From Stieleria tagensis (GTDB lineage: Bacteria > Planctomycetota > Planctomycetia > Pirellulales > Pirellulaceae), in assembly GCF_024129865.1 (NCBI RefSeq), contig NZ_JAMYFE010000021.1, positions 1 to 64,000 on the forward strand: a DNA stretch of 64,000 nt, read 5' to 3'. The notes under the pieces are model-generated. The model did no database searches and was not told where the DNA came from. It saw nothing but the letters and a program-made list of their open reading frames with translations. Each line of letters begins with the position of its first letter. Positions within the stretch are counted from its first letter, which is position 1. The position numbers and the translations under genes are program-made. Below, piece after piece: positions 8,827 through 18,418 of this stretch.

Positions 8827-10802
8827 CGCTCGCCCATCCATTATTGTTATGGCTGCTGCCGGCACCGCTGCTGGTGTGGTGGTTGATGCCTGCGCACCGC
8901 GAGACCCGCCAGGGATTGGTGGTCCCGTTCTTGGCACGTCTGTCGCGTCACAGCGGCCAGGATCCCGCCACCGGCGCGGTGATCGCCCGTGGCACCTGGT
9001 GGCGTTGGTTGGCATTGGCGATCTGCTGGGGATGCGTCGTGCTGGCAATGGCGCGGCCGCAAATTATCGAACCGCCGATCAGCAAAGAGATCCCGGTGCG
9101 TGACATGTTGTTGGCGGTCGACCTGTCCGGTTCGATGGCGACCAAGGATTTCAAAGATGCGCAAGGTAAAACCGTTGACCGCTTGACCGCGGTCAAGCAA
9201 GTGCTGGATGATTTCTTGGCGAAACGCAAAGGCGATCGCGTCGGATTGATTTTCTTTGGCAGTGCGGCTTTTGTGCAGGCACCGTTCACCGAAGATCTAA
9301 AGGTCTGTCGCCAGTTGCTTGACGAGGCCCAGGTCAAAATGGCGGGACCACAAACCGCATTCGGTGACGCGCTGGGGTTGGCGATCAACCAGTTCGACCG
9401 CAGCACGGTGAAGGAGCGCGTTCTGATCGCGTTGACCGACGGCAACGACACCGCCAGCCAAGTTCCGCCGGCCAAGGCGGCGGAGATCGCCAAAGACAAA
9501 GGCATCGTGATCCACACGGTTGCTGTCGGCGATCCGCAGGCCGCCGGTGAAGACAAACTGGATGAAACCACACTCAAACAGGTCGCGTCCTCCACCGGCG
9601 GGTTGTACGCCCACGCCAACGACGGCAAACAGCTTGCGGGAATCTATTCGCAACTGGACAAACTGGAATCCCACAAGGTGCAAACCGTTTCGCACCGCCC
9701 TCGCCGCGATGTTTACTGGTGGGCGCTGTTGGCGGCATTGCTGGTTTCATTGCTGCAGCTTTCGATCCAGTGGCTGCGTCACCAGGTCAGCCGATCCAAC
9801 GTGGCTCCGCCGGCGACCCAGGACGCTCCCGCACCGCTGGCATCGATCGCTCCGATCGGATTGATCGCCGCGGCAACGATTCCATTTCACTTTATCCGTC
9901 CGCTGTGGCTGCTGGCATTGATTCCGGCGGCGTTGTTGTGGTGGGGACTGCGACGACAAACCGATGCCGCCAAGCCGTGGCAAAACATCATCGCTGCGAA
10001 CCTGCTACCACATTTGCTGAGCGGCAAAGACCATCGATCTCGATTCGGACCACTGACCGGGGTCGCATTGGCCTGGCTGGTTGCGATCCTGGCGATCGCC
10101 GGCCCGACATGGAAACGCGAACCCGCCCCGTTTGCCAACGACACCGCAGCACTGGCGATCGTGATGAAAGTGTCGCCGTCCATGATGACCGAAGACGTGC
10201 AACCGAGTCGATTGGAACGAGCGACGCAAAAGATCCATGACCTATTGAAAAGTCGTGGCAATGCAAAAACATCATTGATCGCTTATGCCGGCACTGCGCA
10301 CGTCGTGATGCCAGCCACGACCGATGCCGGCATCATTGATTCGTTCGCGCAGTCACTGGACCCCAAAATCATGCCGAGCGATGGCGACGTGGCGGCCGCT
10401 GCGCTGAAGTTAGCCGACCAGACACTTTCCGACGCCGGCGGTGGATCGATCTTGTGGGTCACCGATAGTATCGCCAACGACCAAGCCGACGCGCTGGCCA
10501 GTTGGCGTCAAGATTCGGCCACCGAACTGCGGTTGCTGCCGCCGCTGCTACCGGGCGGCGAACGTGACACGATCGATCGTCTCTCTCGATCCGCTGACGC
10601 TGATGTCGTCGCGCTGACCGCAGACGATTCCGATGTGCAACAGTTGGCCACCGAGGCAAAATTTGCCAATGTCAGTGGCGGTGACAGCGACAGTCGTTGG
10701 GCTGAAAGCGGCTATTGGCTGACGCCTCTGCTGGCGGTGCTGTTGCTGCCGTTTTTCCGCCGGGGTTGGATGGTCTCAAACTCTGCCAGAGGATCCGCAT
10801 GA
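8820..10802 (+). CDS. BatA/BatB-like fusion with two VWA domains
   Basis: Protein of 660 residues equal to two BatA/BatB units in one chain. Unit 1 has two N-terminal membrane segments, a VWA domain with an intact MIDAS (DLSGS near 101-105, Thr in AGPQTAFGDA, LTDGND) and a membrane segment near 300. Unit 2 repeats the layout (membrane segments near 345-370 and 415-435, VWA, C-terminal membrane segment), but its MIDAS opens MKVSPSM, with Lys in place of the first Asp, so metal binding is likely lost there. Separate batA and batB genes are usual. The stop overlaps the TPR gene start as ATGA. The domains probably face the periplasm and work with MoxR. Confidence 0.88.
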   Translation: MLTLAHPLLLWLLPAPLLVWWLMPAHRETRQGLVVPFLARLSRHSGQDPATGAVIARGTWWRWLALAICWGCVVLAMARPQIIEPPISKEIPVRDMLLAVDLSGSMATKDFKDAQGKTVDRLTAVKQVLDDFLAKRKGDRVGLIFFGSAAFVQAPFTEDLKVCRQLLDEAQVKMAGPQTAFGDALGLAINQFDRSTVKERVLIALTDGNDTASQVPPAKAAEIAKDKGIVIHTVAVGDPQAAGEDKLDETTLKQVASSTGGLYAHANDGKQLAGIYSQLDKLESHKVQTVSHRPRRDVYWWALLAALLVSLLQLSIQWLRHQVSRSNVAPPATQDAPAPLASIAPIGLIAAATIPFHFIRPLWLLALIPAALLWWGLRRQTDAAKPWQNIIAANLLPHLLSGKDHRSRFGPLTGVALAWLVAILAIAGPTWKREPAPFANDTAALAIVMKVSPSMMTEDVQPSRLERATQKIHDLLKSRGNAKTSLIAYAGTAHVVMPATTDAGIIDSFAQSLDPKIMPSDGDVAAAALKLADQTLSDAGGGSILWVTDSIANDQADALASWRQDSATELRLLPPLLPGGERDTIDRLSRSADADVVALTADDSDVQQLATEAKFANVSGGDSDSRWAESGYWLTPLLAVLLLPFFRRGWMVSNSARGSA

Positions 10803-11488
10803 ACAGACATCACCCAGCAAATGCTGAAACGGCGTCGAGCAAACGCCGTGGTCGCTTGGTAGCGGTTGCGGCCGGACTGTTGTTCCTGCTGGTTTTGGCG
10901 ATCGGCACCATACGGAATCCACAATTCTGGCGTTCCTCCGACCGCAGTGGCGACATTCTGTTGTCAGAAAAACAGTACGACAAAGCGGCGCAGGTCTACG
11001 CGGACCCGTGGCGGATTGGAACGGCACAGTACCGCAACGGTGATTTCGAGAAAGCTGCCAAGACGTTCGCGCGGGTCCCGGGTGCCAATGGCGCGTTCAA
11101 CCAAGGCAACGCGTGGTTGATGAACGGTAAATACGATGCCGCGATCGAGAGCTACAATCGGGCATTGGGGTTCCATCCGCGCTGGAAATTAGCCGAAGAC
11201 AACATGGCGTTGGCGGTCGCCCGGAAAAAGCGATTGGACGACGCCGGCGAGCACCGAGCGGAAGAATCGGCCAATGCCTACAAACCCGATGGTGTGGTGA
11301 ACGACCTGAAGGGCCAAGACAAACCCTCCGAACCGAACGACATGAACGGCAAAGAAATGTCGGACGAAGAACTGCGAGCGTCTTGGTTGCGCCGCGTGCG
11401 AACCACCCCGGGCGATTTCTTACGCGCCAAATTTGCTTATCAAGCCGCCCATTCAGCACAGCCCTCGGACAAAGAGGTTTCCAAATGA
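10799..11488 (+). CDS. TPR membrane protein (BatC/BatE-like)
   Basis: Protein of 229 residues with one N-terminal membrane segment (AVAAGLLFLLVLAIGTI, about 22-38) and a TPR region at about 60-145 (AQYRNGDFEKAAKTF, NAWLMNGKYDAAIESYNRAL). A charged tail with ESANAYKPDG and SDEELRASWLRRV follows. The start at 10799 was chosen because it forms ATGA with the preceding stop and follows AGAGGA at 10788-10793; the open frame extends upstream inside the VWA gene. In other Bat operons such TPR proteins are scaffold partners of the VWA proteins. Confidence 0.85.
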   Translation: MNRHHPANAETASSKRRGRLVAVAAGLLFLLVLAIGTIRNPQFWRSSDRSGDILLSEKQYDKAAQVYADPWRIGTAQYRNGDFEKAAKTFARVPGANGAFNQGNAWLMNGKYDAAIESYNRALGFHPRWKLAEDNMALAVARKKRLDDAGEHRAEESANAYKPDGVVNDLKGQDKPSEPNDMNGKEMSDEELRASWLRRVRTTPGDFLRAKFAYQAAHSAQPSDKEVSK

Positions 11489-12591
11489 GTCTCGCTTGGA
11501 CACCGCTGAATCGACTTCGGATTCAATGTTGCTTGCTGGGTGTATTGATCTGCAGCTGCGCCGTGGCGCAAGACACAAGCACTTCGAAAGCCGACACTTC
11601 AAAAGCCGACCAAGTCGGTCCCAAAGTCCGCGCCAGTCTGCAGAGCAAAGACACGATATGGGTTGGTCAGAAACTGGCGTTGGTTGTCGAAGTGCTCGTG
11701 CCGGGCTATTTCGACAGCGCGGCGAGCTTTGATTTACCCGATCCGCAAGGCGTGCTGCTGATGCCGCCGGCAGAACACCCGAGCGTCAGTAGCGAAAAGA
11801 TTGATGACGTCGACTACACGGTTCAGCGTCATGAACTGTGGGTTTATCCGATGCGTGACGGCAAGCAGGCCGTCCCGGCGCTGACGGTTCGATTTTCTTA
11901 TAAACCGATGCCGATGGACAAACAGGCGATCAATGCGGCGCTCAAAACCACGCCGTTGCCGTTCACCGTCAAACGACCACCGGGCACCGACCAGTTGGGT
12001 CAAATCCTCAGCGGGGAAGACGTGAAGGTGGACGAGACCTGGAAGCCCCAGCCGGGCACCGACGATGTGAAAACCGGTTCGGCGTTCACACGCACGATCA
12101 CCTTCACCGCCCCCGACATTCCCGGAATGTTATTTCCGCCATTCAGCCCAGACGACATCGACGGGGTCGGGATCTATGTCAAACACCAGCTTCGCGATCA
12201 AACCGCTCGCGGTTCGATGAAAGGCGAGCGACAGGACGTGATCACCTATGTCTGCGAGAAACCCGGCCAATACAAAATCCCGGCCGAGCGATTCAGTTGG
12301 TATGACATCAAAGCGAAACAATTACAAACCATCGATTTACCGGCCCAGACGCTCAACGTGATCGCCAATCCGGCACTTGCCTCGGGCGCGGCGGACCCCG
12401 ACGGAGCAACCACTGTCGACAACACGGATCGCCTGGTGCGGTGGTGGAAACCGTTGCTGGCGATCGGTTTGATCTTGTTGGTGATCCTGGGCTCTCGAAA
12501 CAAGCGACTGCGCAGTCTGGTGTCCGATTGGTTCGCCCCGTTTCGGCCCCAGCATTTGCAACCGATGAACCCGACGCAATCTAGCGATTGA
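11485..12591 (+). CDS. BatD-like exported protein
   Basis: Protein of 368 residues. It has a signal peptide (CCLLGVLICSCAVAQ, with cysteines near the cleavage site that may be a lipobox variant), tandem beta-rich domains (about 50-300) typical of BatD, then one membrane segment near 323-341 and a short basic tail. VYPMRDGKQAVPALTVRFSYKP resembles the conserved BatD stretch around W/YP...G...IPP. The start overlaps the TPR stop (ATGA) after AGAGG at 11473-11477. It closes the operon. BatD is shorter here than the 400-600 residues common elsewhere. Confidence 0.78.
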   Translation: MSLAWTPLNRLRIQCCLLGVLICSCAVAQDTSTSKADTSKADQVGPKVRASLQSKDTIWVGQKLALVVEVLVPGYFDSAASFDLPDPQGVLLMPPAEHPSVSSEKIDDVDYTVQRHELWVYPMRDGKQAVPALTVRFSYKPMPMDKQAINAALKTTPLPFTVKRPPGTDQLGQILSGEDVKVDETWKPQPGTDDVKTGSAFTRTITFTAPDIPGMLFPPFSPDDIDGVGIYVKHQLRDQTARGSMKGERQDVITYVCEKPGQYKIPAERFSWYDIKAKQLQTIDLPAQTLNVIANPALASGAADPDGATTVDNTDRLVRWWKPLLAIGLILLVILGSRNKRLRSLVSDWFAPFRPQHLQPMNPTQSSD

Positions 12592-12647
12592 TGGTGTATC
12601 CTGACGCCGGTTGACCCTCCCCCTTTAAATTCCCCTGTTGTGATTCT

Positions 12648-13640
12648 ATGAACGTTTTGGTTGTCGGTGGCGCCGGCTACATCGGATCTCATGCCGTCCG
12701 CTTACTACTGGGTGCTGGGCACGACGTCACCGTTTATGACAACCTTTCACGTGGTCATCGCCAGGCGGTACCAGCGGGACTTTTGATCGAAGGCGAGTTG
12801 TCGGATCGTGAGAAATTGGTCTCGGTGCTCAAGGACAAACAGATCGATGCGGTGATGCACTTTGCCGCCTTTGCATTGGTCAACGAATCCGTCAACGACC
12901 CGGCGTTGTACTATCGCAACAATGTGGTCGCCGCGATTGAACTGCTTGACGCGATGCGAACCGCTGACGTCAAAAAAATCGTCTTCAGCAGCACCACCGC
13001 GACCTATGGCGAACCGGACCAGATTCCGATCGCCGAAACCACGTTGCAACAGCCGATCAATCCGTATGGATTCACCAAACTGGTTTTTGAACAGGCGCTA
13101 GCGGATTACGCGGCGGCCTACGGATTTGCCTACGCGGCGCTGCGTTATTTCAACGCTGCGGGGGCCCATCCCGACGGCACCATTGGCGAAGACCACACGC
13201 CGGAATCGCATTTGATTCCGATCGTCTTGCAAGTTGCCTTGGGCCAACGCGAATCGATCACGGTGTTCGGCGACGATTATGCGACGCCCGACGGGACCTG
13301 CGTCCGCGATTACATCCACGTCGACGATTTGGGCGCCGCCCACCTGGCGGCACTGGAAAAACTGCAGCCTGGACGTGGCATTTGTGTGAATTTGGGTACC
13401 GGCCAAGGCACCAGTGTCCGGGAAATCATCCAGGCCTGTCGCGAAGTCACCGGGCACGCGATTCCGGAAGTGATGGGACCGCGACGCGAAGGCGATCCGC
13501 CGGAATTGGTCGCCGACGCGAGTTTGGCCAAAGAAATTCTGGGCTGGCAGACGCGATACAACGACGTCAAAAGCATTGTCGAAACCGCCTGGAACTGGCA
13601 TCAAAGCCATCCTCACGGCTATTCAGGCGCTTCGCAATAG
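12648..13640 (+). CDS. galE: UDP-glucose 4-epimerase
   Basis: Extended short-chain dehydrogenase of 330 residues interconverting UDP-glucose and UDP-galactose with bound NAD. The NAD motif is GGAGYIGSH (7-15). The active site shows SST at 114-116 and Y140-x3-K144 (YGFTK). Family stretches YFNAAGA, VRDYIHVDDL and NLGTG follow, so the enzyme looks intact and full length. It stands 56 bp after batD with no visible Shine-Dalgarno. The galactose-epimerase role is the best fit; other UDP-sugar substrates are possible. Confidence 0.93.
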   Translation: MNVLVVGGAGYIGSHAVRLLLGAGHDVTVYDNLSRGHRQAVPAGLLIEGELSDREKLVSVLKDKQIDAVMHFAAFALVNESVNDPALYYRNNVVAAIELLDAMRTADVKKIVFSSTTATYGEPDQIPIAETTLQQPINPYGFTKLVFEQALADYAAAYGFAYAALRYFNAAGAHPDGTIGEDHTPESHLIPIVLQVALGQRESITVFGDDYATPDGTCVRDYIHVDDLGAAHLAALEKLQPGRGICVNLGTGQGTSVREIIQACREVTGHAIPEVMGPRREGDPPELVADASLAKEILGWQTRYNDVKSIVETAWNWHQSHPHGYSGASQ

Positions 13641-13746
13641 AATTTTGGGACCAGATGGCTGCGGTGGGGCGTTCGAAAACAGGCCCCCCGATGATGGGTA
13701 ATGTTTGGCCAGGTTCCAGCTCTCGATTCACAAACACGATAGAAAG

Positions 13747-15705
13747 ATGCAACGATTCGTCCTTCTGACATTGTTTTCGATGCTCAGCTGCGGCGGTTTG
13801 CAGATCGCAGCGCCGCGCGACGCAGCAGCTGCCGAACTGGACCGCCGTCAAAAAAACATCGTGTCCACCATCGGAGCCGCCCTGAACCGTGCCGGCAAAG
13901 AATATTTTGCCGGCAAATACGAGGCCTCGGGGACCGAGATCCGCAAGGCGCTCGACCAGGTTCAACGGGCGGTCGATCTGGGCAGCCCCGAGTTGTATGA
14001 CGCGATCGCCGGTCAGCTGGACAAAATTTCCAAAGCCCATGCGTTGCTGGAACTCGAAGGCGTCTCATTGCCGCCGTTTGTGCGACCGGAGCGCCCATCG
14101 GCCATGAAACCGACAGCGAATCCGTCGCCCGGCAGCGACGCCCCGGCACCCGATTCGACGTCTCCCATGCCGCCGGATTCACAGCTGATCAGTTTCACCA
14201 AGACCGTGGCGCCGATTTTGAACAGTAAATGTGGTCGCTGTCACGTCACGGCCAGCCGAGGCGGATTCAGTTCGGCCAGCTACGCGGCATTGATGAAGGG
14301 GCCGCCCGAAGGCGTGGTTTTGTTTGCCGGCGACGTGATTGGCAGCCGGTTGATCGAAACCATCGAAACCGGCGACATGCCACGCGGTGGAGGCAAAGTC
14401 AGCGCGGATGAGTTGCAAACGCTGAAGGATTGGATCAACCAGGGCGCCAAGTTTGACGGCACCGACCCCAATCAGTCGATCGCGATCGGTGCCCCGCCTA
14501 CCGCGGCGCCCGATATGCAAGCGAAACCCCCGGTGATCACCCAGGCGACCGGCAACGAAACCGTCAGCTTTGCATTGGACATCGCACCGCTGTTGATCGA
14601 AAACTGCAACGGATGTCACATCGATGCCATGCAGGTACGTGGCGGATTGCGGATGGACACGTTCGGCCAATTGATGCGTGGCGGTGACAGCGGTGCGATC
14701 ATCACACCGGGGCGGGGCGAAGCCAGTTTGCTGGTCAAGAAACTACGCGGCACCGCGACCGACGGGGACCAGATGCCCGCAGGCGGGCGCCCCGCACTGC
14801 CGGATGATGCGATCGCGCTGATCTCCAAATGGATCGACGAGGGGGCGACGATCGATGCAAACGAACGCCAGCCGATTAGAGTGATCAGCCAACTCGCCTG
14901 GGCGTCCAAGGCAACCAGCGCCGAGATGTCAGCCAAGCGTGCCGCCAATGCGGACAAAAATTTCCTGCTCGCCAATTCTGGCGCTCAGCCGACCGCCGAG
15001 AGCACGCCCCATTTTCGTGTCATCGGTAGCGGATCCAACGAAACTTTGGCGATGGTCGGCCAGGCCGCCGAACAGCATTTGAAAATCGCCCAGTCGCTAG
15101 CCCGATCGACCGGCGACGATGCAGCCGAAGATTACTTCCATGGCCAAGCAACGATCTTTGTCCTGCCGCGTCGATATGACTACAGCGAGTTCTCCAAAAT
15201 GGTCGAACAGCGGAGCCTGCCTAGTGACTGGCAGGCCCACTGGCAATTCGACGGCATTAACGCCTACATCGCAACGGTCGCCACCGAGAGTGAAGACCCC
15301 GAAACCATTTCGGCGCGGTTGATGGCCCCGGTGGTCAGTCTGGCGGTGGCCACACGCGGAACCGACGTTCCACGCTGGTTCGCCCAAGGCCTGGGGACGG
15401 CCACCGCGCTACAGCAAAACGCCAAAGGACGCGGCGAACAGGAAAAACTGCGAACCCTGGCGTACGAAGCGGCGTCCTCGGTGAAGAACGCCAAGGACTT
15501 TCTGGAAAATAAAGTGACCCCTGAACAATCCGATTCATTGGGAACCGCGCTGGCGATGTCGATGCTTGACCGCAGCCGCCGCAAATATCTCAACACAACC
15601 CTTCGCGCGCTGACCGAAGACCAGCTCTTTGACGCTGCGTTTACGACCGGGTTTGGCGTGCCCCCAATGGTCTATATCGACCAGTTTCTGCAATTCGCAC
15701 GCTAA
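13747..15705 (+). CDS. Secreted planctomycete cytochrome C (PSCyt1) protein
   Basis: Protein of 652 residues with a signal peptide (LLTLFSMLSCGGLQIAAP) and a helical region at about 30-110. A Pro/Ser linker follows, then two PSCyt1 modules with heme-type motifs CGRCH (162-166) and CNGCH (287-291), each with a downstream MP-containing loop (GDMPRGGG, DQMPAGG) that could supply the distal Met. The C-terminal 300 residues are of unknown function. Two in-tandem modules suggest an extracytoplasmic electron-transfer or carbohydrate-binding role, which is inference. The ATG at 13747 was preferred over an upstream in-frame start because it directly precedes the signal peptide. Confidence 0.75.
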   Translation: MQRFVLLTLFSMLSCGGLQIAAPRDAAAAELDRRQKNIVSTIGAALNRAGKEYFAGKYEASGTEIRKALDQVQRAVDLGSPELYDAIAGQLDKISKAHALLELEGVSLPPFVRPERPSAMKPTANPSPGSDAPAPDSTSPMPPDSQLISFTKTVAPILNSKCGRCHVTASRGGFSSASYAALMKGPPEGVVLFAGDVIGSRLIETIETGDMPRGGGKVSADELQTLKDWINQGAKFDGTDPNQSIAIGAPPTAAPDMQAKPPVITQATGNETVSFALDIAPLLIENCNGCHIDAMQVRGGLRMDTFGQLMRGGDSGAIITPGRGEASLLVKKLRGTATDGDQMPAGGRPALPDDAIALISKWIDEGATIDANERQPIRVISQLAWASKATSAEMSAKRAANADKNFLLANSGAQPTAESTPHFRVIGSGSNETLAMVGQAAEQHLKIAQSLARSTGDDAAEDYFHGQATIFVLPRRYDYSEFSKMVEQRSLPSDWQAHWQFDGINAYIATVATESEDPETISARLMAPVVSLAVATRGTDVPRWFAQGLGTATALQQNAKGRGEQEKLRTLAYEAASSVKNAKDFLENKVTPEQSDSLGTALAMSMLDRSRRKYLNTTLRALTEDQLFDAAFTTGFGVPPMVYIDQFLQFAR

Positions 15706-15731
15706 TCGTGCGTTCGAAGGGCCTCTGTGAG

Positions 15732-15871
15732 CTGTTGATGACCCACAAGTTTTGTTTGATCACCCGCTAAATCCCTCGCTCACGCTTCGGGTTACCAAAA
15801 ACCGATGCCTCACGCGAATACGCTGGCTTCAAAACTGACGCGTCGGGTTGCCATTTGTGGGTCATCAACAG
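15732..15871. mobile_element. MITE-like insertion with 17-bp TIRs and 9-bp target duplication
   Basis: CTGTTGATGACCCACAA at 15732-15748 is the exact reverse complement of 15855-15871. Outside these arms lie identical 9-bp direct repeats CTCTGTGAG at 15723-15731 and 15872-15880. Perfect terminal inverted repeats plus a perfect flanking duplication are the signature of transposition. The 140-bp element has no coding capacity. Its interior carries family boxes of the dispersed intergenic repeat (ATCCCTCGCTCACGCTTCGG at 15771-15790 and CTTCAAAACTGACGCGTC near 15828-15845). It lies between the PSCyt1 gene and the DAHP synthase gene. The parent transposase family is not identifiable from this window. 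Confidence 0.75.
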
Positions 15872-15997
15872 CTCTGTGAGAGCCGAACCATTTCATGTTG
15901 ATCGATGGGTGCCCTGTTGGAATTCCCGTCGTCAGTTGCAACACTTTGCAGATTCACACACTGTCTCTTACCTCACACTCTTTCCACCGGTATCTCC

Positions 15998-17008
15998 ATG
16001 ATCGTGGTGATGGAACAAAACGCGACCGACGAGCAGATCCAAACGATCGCGTCGAAAGTCGAAGCAATGGGTCTGAAAGCCAACATCATTGTTGGCACCG
16101 AACGAACGGTGATCGCCGCCATCGGTGAAAAACGTGGCTCGTTTAAAGACTCGCTAGAAAGCTGTCCCGGCGTTTCGGCCGTCACACCGATTTCAGCACC
16201 CTACAAATTGGCCAGCCGCGAGGTCCGTCCCGAACCGAGCCTGATCGAGATTCTGGACTTTCGCGCCGGATCGGGGCACGTCGGTTACGTCGCCGGCCCC
16301 TGTAGTGTCGAGAGTGAAGAGCAATTGATGAGTTCGGCGCGAGCTGTCAAAGCCGCCGGGGCGACCGGGCTGCGCGGTGGGGCCTTTAAACCACGGACCA
16401 GCCCCTACAGTTTCCAGGGGATGAAAGAGGACGGATTGAAGTTGTTGGCGGCCGCCCGCGAGGAAACCGGATTGGCCGTGTTCACCGAAGTCATGGGGAC
16501 CGATGACGTCGATTTGGTCGCGAAATACGCCGATGTGCTGCAAGTCGGCGCGCGGAACATGCAAAACTATCGGTTGCTCGAAGCGGTCGGAAAGTGTGGC
16601 AAACCGGTTCTGCTAAAACGCGGTGCATCGGGCACGATGGACGAATTCCTGCTGGCCGCCGAATACATTCTCAACGAAGGCAACGATCAAGTGATGTTGT
16701 GCGAGCGCGGCATCCGGACCTTTGAAACGCACACCCGTTTCACGTTGCCACTGGCCAGCATCCCGTACCTGCATCGCCGCACCCACCTGCCGATCATCAT
16801 TGATCCCTCGCATGGCACCGGACACACCTACATGGTCAAAGACTTGGCCGTGGCCGCCGTGGCCGCTGGGGCCGACGGATTGATCATCGAAATCCATCCG
16901 GATCCGCCCAACGCGATGAGCGACGGATACCAGTCCCAAACGTTTGACGAATTCGCAGCGACAATGGATCGTTGTCAAAAAGTCCAGCGCGCATTGCAGG
17001 CGGACTGA
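15998..17008 (+). CDS. aroF: 3-deoxy-7-phosphoheptulonate synthase (DAHP synthase)
   Basis: First enzyme of the shikimate pathway, condensing phosphoenolpyruvate and erythrose 4-phosphate. It has 336 residues: an N-terminal ferredoxin-like regulatory domain ([14 protein letters not shown]..., about 1-70) as in Thermotoga-type enzymes, then the TIM barrel. [27 protein letters not shown] and [10 protein letters not shown] carry the substrate and metal ligands and are intact. The ATG at 15998 gives the exact family N-terminus; an upstream in-frame start would run through non-coding sequence. The N-terminal domain implies feedback control by an aromatic end product. A methyltransferase gene starts 4 bp after the stop. 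Confidence 0.93.
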   Translation: MIVVMEQNATDEQIQTIASKVEAMGLKANIIVGTERTVIAAIGEKRGSFKDSLESCPGVSAVTPISAPYKLASREVRPEPSLIEILDFRAGSGHVGYVAGPCSVESEEQLMSSARAVKAAGATGLRGGAFKPRTSPYSFQGMKEDGLKLLAAAREETGLAVFTEVMGTDDVDLVAKYADVLQVGARNMQNYRLLEAVGKCGKPVLLKRGASGTMDEFLLAAEYILNEGNDQVMLCERGIRTFETHTRFTLPLASIPYLHRRTHLPIIIDPSHGTGHTYMVKDLAVAAVAAGADGLIIEIHPDPPNAMSDGYQSQTFDEFAATMDRCQKVQRALQAD

Positions 17009-17012
17009 TCCG

Positions 17013-18068
17013 ATGAACCAGTCTCCCCAGCAAGACCCGCCGGATTCAGGCTCCTCCCAGCCGGCGGCAGCCCAACCGGCAGCCGTTAGGGCCAGCGGTG
17101 ACCGCACGATTGGCCAATACCAACAGTGGATGGAAACCAACGCTGCGGCGCACATGATGCGTGCGGCCCGGCAATCCGGCATCACGCAGAAATTGCGCGA
17201 ACGCCAGCACACTCTCGACGAACTGTGTGAATCGCTGTCGCTGGACAGAACCACGTTGGGACTGTTGCTCGGCGGGCTGGTGTCGATCGGATTTGTCGAA
17301 CAATACGGCGACGATTTCACACTCGCCCGGGCCGGTCACCTGCTGTGCCAATACGACGAAGACTTGGGCGACAGTCGCTGGGAAACGCTGGGCGGTCGGT
17401 TGCAGACCAGCGGCGACTCCGACTCCGACGCCGCGATCGACGACAACGACTATCGACAGCGACTCGCGGCGACGCAGTGGATTCATACCTCGGCGGCGAT
17501 GCAGGCGGCTGAGATTTTGGATATCGGAGGCGACGCGACAGGGCCCGGTTTGCACATCTTAGACCTCGGCTGTGGATCAGCGGTCTGGAGCTGTGCGATG
17601 GCGCACCGCGACGCTCAGGCGACGGTGGTCGGGGTTGACCAGGCGGCGGCACTCGCCGCTGCGAAAACGCTGGCTGAATCGATTGAGTTGGGGGATCGAT
17701 TCAAATCCATCGAAAGCGATCCGCTGTTGGCAACCGTCGGCAGCAACCAATTTGACCTGGTCGTGTTGGCACAGTTGCTGTCGTCCTATGGCGACACCCA
17801 GGCAGTCGAGCTGATTGGCAAATCGGTTGCCGCACTCAAATCCGGCGGACGCCTGGTCGCACCGGATTTTTATATCGGCCCGGGCAAGGCCGGTCTGACG
17901 GAGACGACCAGCCGTTTAGCCATTCATCTGGCCACCCGCGATGGCCGCGTCCGCGACCTCCGCCAGTCACAACAGATGTTCCAGGATGCCGGTCTACAAT
18001 CGATCCAATTCACCTATTTGGCGGCCAGCGAAGCCGGTCTGGGGATGATTGTGGCTGAAAAACCGTGA
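17013..18068 (+). CDS. SAM-dependent methyltransferase with dimerisation domain
   Basis: Protein of 351 residues. A Gln/Pro/Ala-rich N-terminus (1-30) is followed by a winged-helix dimerisation domain at about 40-115, of the kind seen in O-methyltransferases. A class I methyltransferase domain follows with motif I ILDLGCGSA and an acidic motif II (VVGVDQA). LVVLAQLLSSYGD and LKSGGRLVAPDF are the later SAM-fold strands. The gene follows aroF by 4 bp, so it is probably cotranscribed. The acceptor is unknown; a link to an aromatic product is only suggested by the neighbour. Confidence 0.8.
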   Translation: MNQSPQQDPPDSGSSQPAAAQPAAVRASGDRTIGQYQQWMETNAAAHMMRAARQSGITQKLRERQHTLDELCESLSLDRTTLGLLLGGLVSIGFVEQYGDDFTLARAGHLLCQYDEDLGDSRWETLGGRLQTSGDSDSDAAIDDNDYRQRLAATQWIHTSAAMQAAEILDIGGDATGPGLHILDLGCGSAVWSCAMAHRDAQATVVGVDQAAALAAAKTLAESIELGDRFKSIESDPLLATVGSNQFDLVVLAQLLSSYGDTQAVELIGKSVAALKSGGRLVAPDFYIGPGKAGLTETTSRLAIHLATRDGRVRDLRQSQQMFQDAGLQSIQFTYLAASEAGLGMIVAEKP

Positions 18069-18115
18069 TTCGGTCACGGAGAGTTCACCAACCGGATCTT
18101 TTTCTCAATCGTGGA

Positions 18116-18145
18116 TTGACGAACAGGGCTCCGCGTTTCTACGAT
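18116..18145 (+). promoter_or_regulatory. Putative sigma-70 promoter of rpmF
   Basis: TTGACG at 18116-18121, an 18-bp spacer, then TACGAT at 18140-18145. It lies about 50 bp before the rpmF ATG and downstream of the methyltransferase stop. The same arrangement precedes acpP. Confidence 0.5.
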
Positions 18146-18196
18146 GCTGGGCCAAATTTGTTTTAAAAACGACTCCATACTCACCCCCAAGCAGCC

Positions 18197-18379
18197 ATGG
18201 CTGTCCCCAAGCGAAAACACAGCAATAGTCGAACCGGAAAGCGTCGCAGCCACGATCACGTTAAGAAACGTCAGATCGCTTATTGCCCGCAGTGCAGCAA
18301 TTCCGTCCCGACGCACACGATCTGTCCGAAATGCGGCTACTACATGGGCCGTACCGTCGTTGAACCTCGCGACGAGTAG
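18197..18379 (+). CDS. rpmF: 50S ribosomal protein L32 (bL32)
   Basis: Protein of 60 residues with the invariant bL32 start MAVPKRKHSNSRTGKRR and a zinc ribbon CPQC...CPKC (about 30-46). It is a structural protein of the large subunit. In many bacteria rpmF leads the fatty-acid synthesis cluster, and that holds here. A strong intrinsic terminator follows, so the fab genes are at least partly separated from it in transcription. Confidence 0.97.
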   Translation: MAVPKRKHSNSRTGKRRSHDHVKKRQIAYCPQCSNSVPTHTICPKCGYYMGRTVVEPRDE

Positions 18380-18418
18380 TCGGCTGTTCGGTTTCGGTCT
18401 TTGATTTTGACGCCCAAT

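Noticed and set aside
18062-18078. Hairpin CCGTGA-TTCGG-TCACGG at the methyltransferase stop as a terminator
   Set aside because: Six-bp stem without a T-tract; too weak to call.
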